A stretch of DNA of 64,000 bases from Odoribacter splanchnicus DSM 20712 (lineage in GTDB: Bacteria > Bacteroidota > Bacteroidia > Bacteroidales > Marinifilaceae), in the NCBI RefSeq assembly GCF_000190535.1, contig NC_015160.1:1178001-1242000 (forward strand), in the 5' to 3' direction. The notes under the pieces were generated by a model, which had not been told where the DNA came from, searched no databases, and saw only the letters and a program-made list of their open reading frames with translations. The translations under genes and the position numbers were made by a program. How positions within the stretch are numbered: the first letter of the stretch is position 1; each line of letters opens with the position of its first letter. Of the stretch, positions 60,255 to 64,000 are shown piece by piece.

Positions 60255-63200
60255 TTATTCCTCATTCATTCTTACCTCAGGGGTATCTGTCACTTTCACC
60301 CGGAACAACAAACTATAGGTAACAGGTAAAACAAAAATAGTCAACAGACTGGCCACCAATAATCCTCCCATGATACAAGCGGCCATTCCGCCGAACATCG
60401 CATCGAACAGCAAAGGCAGCATACCGAGTATCGTCGTCCCCGAAGCCATCGCTACCGGCACAATTCTCGACTTTGTAGCTTCGATAATAGCTTCCAGCCG
60501 GGGAGTACCTTTCTCTTCTTCAATACCGATCTGGTCTACCAGCACAATAGCATTCTTGATATTCATACCGATCAACCCCAGTACCCCCAGGATTGCAAAG
60601 AAATCGAGCATTTTCCCGGTTACAGCCAATCCGAAGACAACTCCGATAAAGATCAGGGGCACCATCAACAAAATGATCGTCGGTTTACGATAAGTTTTAA
60701 ACAAAAACAACAACACGATGAACATCAGGATAAAGGTCAACGGTAAATTGGCAGCCATAGCCGAATTCGACTCTTCCTGAGTTTCGTTTTCCCCGAAGAC
60801 CTGCATCCGGTAACCCTGAGGGATATCCATACCCTCGGTAATCGCTTTTTTTACCTGCGCAAAAGCTGCCATCGTATTGGCTCCACGTTTGGAGTCACAT
60901 TGTGCCATCATCACCTTATCGCGGTTATAACGCTTAATTACGTTGTAATTATATCCGAAGGCAAAGCTGTCCACCACCTGAGCCAAAGGGACGGCATATC
61001 CCGACTGGGAAAATACAGGTAAGGTCTTCATATTATCGATATTCGACGATTCGATATTTTCCTCTTTCAGCAAAATAGGCATAAACAAATCCTTCTCCCG
61101 ATAATCGCCCAAAGGCAAACCGTTGGTTGCAATTTTCAGGGCATAGGCCACTGCCTGCCGGGTAATCCCCAGCCGTTGTCCCCGTTCCTGCGAATAAGCC
61201 GGCTCCCAGACAGGTACTTTATTTCCCCAGCTATTTTTGATATCGGTAACCATATCACATTCGTGCATGATACTCATTGCCTTCTCCGTCAACATCGTAA
61301 GCGTATCGATATTCTCTCCGATAAAACCGAATTCAATATTCGCTTCCACTGCCGGCGAAAGCTTAAATAAAGAGGAACGGATCAGGATATCCGGATAGTT
61401 TTCACGGACATATTTATTCAGGCGTTCTTCTACCTGAGCCGTATATTTTTTATCTTTTACTTCGACCAGGAAATTACCGAAATTAGATTTCGGACCGAAA
61501 GAAGTACTGGCCAGATAGTAACGAAGTGGTGAGCTTCCGTATGTAGCCGATACATTCACGACTTCTTCCTGTTGTAACAAAAACTCTTCGATCTTTCCCA
61601 TTTCTTTTTCTGTCTCCCGGATACTGTATCCTTCAGGTAAAAAGCAGTCGGCCCTTAAATAGGGTTTATCCATATTAGGGAAGAAATTCTGGGGCATCAA
61701 CCCCATAATCGTCATCGCCAGCATAAATAACCCCACCATCACTAACATCGTCGTCCCCTTGAAGCGGATCAGCAAACGCAGGAATTTACCGAATTTATGG
61801 TAAAAAGGAGTATCGTACGGATCTTTTCCAGTCTCACCGGAACCTTCTTTCAAAATGAAATTTCCGAAAACAGTTGTCTGAGCCAACGCCAGCACCCAAC
61901 TAAGCAATAAAGAAACGGCCAACACAATAAACAAAGGTTTGATCATTTCCGCTACGGAAGATTGCGCCAGATATAAAGGCAGAAAAGAGAACACGGCGAT
62001 CATCGTAGCCCCCAGTAATCCCCATTGAGGCGTAGTAGCCCCGTCTATCAAGGCTTGCCTACGGCGTATTCCCCGCTTGATCGCTATTTGTGCATTATCG
62101 GTGACCACAATAGCATTATCCACCAACATCCCCATGGCTATAATAAAAGCAGCCAAGGAAGTTCTATTCAATCCTACTCCCATAAACTGCATGATCAACA
62201 GTGTTCCTCCGATACAAAATATCAACGAACTACCGATCAGAATACCGGCCCGGACTCCCATGACGATAAGAATGATAAAAATCACGATCACCACCGACTC
62301 GATCAGATTCAGGATAAAGCCGTTGTTCGCCTCCCGGGCGATCTGATCCTCGGGGTACAGCGTCACCATTTCGATCCCTACCGGCATTTGTTCTTCCAGT
62401 TGTGCCAACTTCAACCGCACAGCCTCTCCGGCCTTCACCACATCATAGTCGGGTGCCGTAGAAACTCCGATACCGATCCCTTTCCTGCCATTTACCCGGA
62501 TCAGGGTACTGGGCGGTTCCATATATCCTTTTTCAATCACAGCAATATCTCCTAAACGGATTTGTTGCCCGGTCTCGGTAGAAATCAACTGATTTCTGAT
62601 ATCGGTCAGATTCTTGTACGTTCCTTCAGCCAGAATCTTGAGCTGGATATTTCCTGCTCTCTTTTCTCCGGTATTGATCAACGAATTCTGTGATTTAATG
62701 GTCTGCATCAACGAATTCAGGTTGATCCCCGAATTGGCCAGTTTCGACATAGAAATAAAAACATTGACCACCTCGGTCTGTTCTCCGAACAGGGCCACCT
62801 TCTGCACACCTTCGATCGTAACCAACTCGGTTTTCAGCCGTTGTCCCCATTCCCTCAGGTCATGATAGCTAAATCCTTCGTCGGCTGTCAGAGAGAAATA
62901 GATACCGAAAACATCTCCAAAATCATCGGAAACTTTAATATCGGATGCCCCTTGAGGCAATTGCGACTGAACATTCAATACCTTACGCCGGAGTTCATCC
63001 CACATTTGCGGCATTTCTTCGGGCGGAGTTGCGGGACTCAATTCGATATTGATCTTCGACATACCGTAATATGAATCGGATTTGATCTTATAGACACGCC
63101 GCATAGACTGAATCTCCCTTTCAATCGGCTCTGTGATCAGTTGTTCCACTTCCTTCGGAGAAGCTCCCGGATACTGAGTAATCAATACGGCTGTCTTAAT

Positions 63201-63323
63201 CACAAAAGGCGAATCTTCTTTTTTCCCCAGCGAACCGAAAGAAATCACCCCTCCGATCAACATGACGAAGAGAAAAAAGTAGATGACCTTCGGATTATCC
63301 AATGAATACTTTGCTATATTCAT
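60255..63323 (-). CDS. RND efflux pump inner-membrane protein (AcrB/MdtBC-like)
   Basis: The 1,022-residue protein has the RND layout of 12 membrane segments with two large periplasmic loops. The start MNIAKYSLDNPKVIYFFLFVMLIGGVISF is followed by YPGASPKEVEQLITEPIE. Proton relay Asp residues are likely in the fourth segment (AFIIAMGMLVDNAIVVTDNA). The conserved GIGMNIKNAIVLVDQIGIEEEKG segment (as LGLIGMNIKNAI) marks the tenth-eleventh segments. It drives export of small molecules such as bile acids, dyes or antibiotics. It lies 25 bp after the membrane-fusion gene. Confidence 0.92.
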   Translation of the reverse strand: MNIAKYSLDNPKVIYFFLFVMLIGGVISFGSLGKKEDSPFVIKTAVLITQYPGASPKEVEQLITEPIEREIQSMRRVYKIKSDSYYGMSKINIELSPATPPEEMPQMWDELRRKVLNVQSQLPQGASDIKVSDDFGDVFGIYFSLTADEGFSYHDLREWGQRLKTELVTIEGVQKVALFGEQTEVVNVFISMSKLANSGINLNSLMQTIKSQNSLINTGEKRAGNIQLKILAEGTYKNLTDIRNQLISTETGQQIRLGDIAVIEKGYMEPPSTLIRVNGRKGIGIGVSTAPDYDVVKAGEAVRLKLAQLEEQMPVGIEMVTLYPEDQIAREANNGFILNLIESVVIVIFIILIVMGVRAGILIGSSLIFCIGGTLLIMQFMGVGLNRTSLAAFIIAMGMLVDNAIVVTDNAQIAIKRGIRRRQALIDGATTPQWGLLGATMIAVFSFLPLYLAQSSVAEMIKPLFIVLAVSLLLSWVLALAQTTVFGNFILKEGSGETGKDPYDTPFYHKFGKFLRLLIRFKGTTMLVMVGLFMLAMTIMGLMPQNFFPNMDKPYLRADCFLPEGYSIRETEKEMGKIEEFLLQQEEVVNVSATYGSSPLRYYLASTSFGPKSNFGNFLVEVKDKKYTAQVEERLNKYVRENYPDILIRSSLFKLSPAVEANIEFGFIGENIDTLTMLTEKAMSIMHECDMVTDIKNSWGNKVPVWEPAYSQERGQRLGITRQAVAYALKIATNGLPLGDYREKDLFMPILLKEENIESSNIDNMKTLPVFSQSGYAVPLAQVVDSFAFGYNYNVIKRYNRDKVMMAQCDSKRGANTMAAFAQVKKAITEGMDIPQGYRMQVFGENETQEESNSAMAANLPLTFILMFIVLLFLFKTYRKPTIILLMVPLIFIGVVFGLAVTGKMLDFFAILGVLGLIGMNIKNAIVLVDQIGIEEEKGTPRLEAIIEATKSRIVPVAMASGTTILGMLPLLFDAMFGGMAACIMGGLLVASLLTIFVLPVTYSLLFRVKVTDTPEVRMNEE

Positions 63324-63348
63324 ATCAATATGGTTTCAATTTTAATTT

Positions 63349-64000
63349 CTAATTTTCAATAACGGCAACTTTCTGTCCATTAACGATATAATTCACTCCT
63401 GCAACCACGATAATATCGTCGGCTTCCAATCCTTCGGTCACCAAAACACGATCTGTCCCCAACAATTGCTCGGTAGTGACTTTTTGTCTTTTGACCGTCT
63501 CATCGGCTGTATGATACAACCAAACCGAAGTTTCGTCAGTTTTTAAATCTTTAAATACAGCACTTAACGGCACAGTATAGCCTTTTCCGGTCTCATTATC
63601 GATACTCAGGATCACTTTACAAGAGAAACCCGGATAAATATTATACACATCGCGGTTAAAGCTCTTGTCGGTAATGGCCAGTCGCACAGGTATCCCACTC
63701 CCGTCGGGAGAAGCATCCACAAATTCTTTCACCTCTGCCTTAAACCATTTGCCTTTGTAAGTATCGAATTCGACCGCCACTTGCATTTTTTCACGGGTCA
63801 ACCTGACATTAGTCTCGGGAAGGATAAAACCGACTTCCAATTTATCCGGATTCACCAATTTTATAATCGATTCTCCCGGCTGCACTTTTTGATAATTTTC
63901 AACATATTTCTGTTCTACAAAACCGTCGAACGGTGCTCTCAATTTTGTATCGGCCAATGTATTCTGCGAAGTCTCGTAGGCTGATTTGGCTTTTACATAG
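63349..64000 (-). CDS. Membrane fusion (HlyD/AcrA-type) efflux adaptor, C-terminal part, cut by window end
   Basis: The frame is open to base 64000 (217 codons visible) and the true start lies outside. It reads YVKAKSAYETSQNTLADTKLRAPFDGFVEQKYVENYQKVQPGESIIKL, the end of the helical hairpin and the lipoyl-like half-motif. Beta-barrel and membrane-proximal domains follow (GYTVPLSAVFKDLKTDETSVWLY and VLVTEGLEADDIIVVAGVNYIVNGQKV). It is the periplasmic adaptor linking the RND pump at 60255-63323 to the TolC channel, and the first gene seen of this operon. Confidence 0.88.
   Translation of the reverse strand, partial: YVKAKSAYETSQNTLADTKLRAPFDGFVEQKYVENYQKVQPGESIIKLVNPDKLEVGFILPETNVRLTREKMQVAVEFDTYKGKWFKAEVKEFVDASPDGSGIPVRLAITDKSFNRDVYNIYPGFSCKVILSIDNETGKGYTVPLSAVFKDLKTDETSVWLYHTADETVKRQKVTTEQLLGTDRVLVTEGLEADDIIVVAGVNYIVNGQKVAVIEN

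Noticed and set aside
1..64000. CRISPR arrays
   Set aside because: I saw no regularly spaced repeats of 20-45 bp with unique spacers, and no cas-like protein.

Overview
The window looks like chromosomal DNA of a gut Bacteroidota, most likely order Bacteroidales. Three things point there: SusC/SusD pairs with FecR anti-sigma and ECF sigma factors, TAnnTTTG-type -7 promoter boxes in front of many genes and tRNAs, and a near absence of strong Shine-Dalgarno sites outside the mobile element. An Odoribacter/Butyricimonas-like host is only a guess.

Layout. 1-1490: a leftward cluster of a nitroreductase, a degenerate FAH-fold protein and the start of a GH29 alpha-L-fucosidase (cut by the window edge). 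1642-4458: an AddB-like PD-(D/E)XK nuclease. 4537-14962: a ~10.4 kb integrative mobilizable element inserted at the 3' end of a small DUF2795-type gene and bounded by a perfect 24-bp direct repeat. It carries a tyrosine integrase, a MobV relaxase, a primase-like and a DUF3987 protein, a DNA-binding protein and a membrane protein. Its cargo is unusual: an N-terminal hsdM fragment joined to the C-terminal half of a CBASS CD-NTase, followed by an apparently intact E2-like gene, plus an AAA/DUF4143 ATPase.

15368-26204: a leftward operon (Nnr repair enzyme, DUF4831, ClC channel, CDF transporter), two tandem rightward POT peptide transporters, and a SpoIIE-type PP2C phosphatase sensor interrupted by one in-frame TGA. 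26239-34254: two identical tRNA-Gln genes flank a complete 1.68-kb insertion sequence with a 6-bp target duplication and a TonB receptor/DUF4374 lipoprotein pair (possibly siderophore uptake). Two AraC regulators lie upstream. A tRNA-Arg follows at 34701.

34982-55330: two complete ECF sigma/FecR/SusC/SusD/DUF4843/PKD-like nutrient-uptake loci lie head to tail. Both SusC proteins have an STN domain, so FecR should relay substrate binding to the sigma factor. The upstream locus also has a TlpA-like thioredoxin. Its sigma factor is divergent, while the other is co-directional. Between the two loci lies a short scar with an ABC-ATPase signature.

55342-64000: a GadC-like antiporter, a YetF/DUF421 membrane protein, an NhaC-type Na+/H+ antiporter, and a leftward RND tripartite efflux operon (membrane-fusion protein cut by the window end, RND pump, TolC-like channel).

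All calls rest on reading the translated sequence and recalled family motifs. No database search was run.
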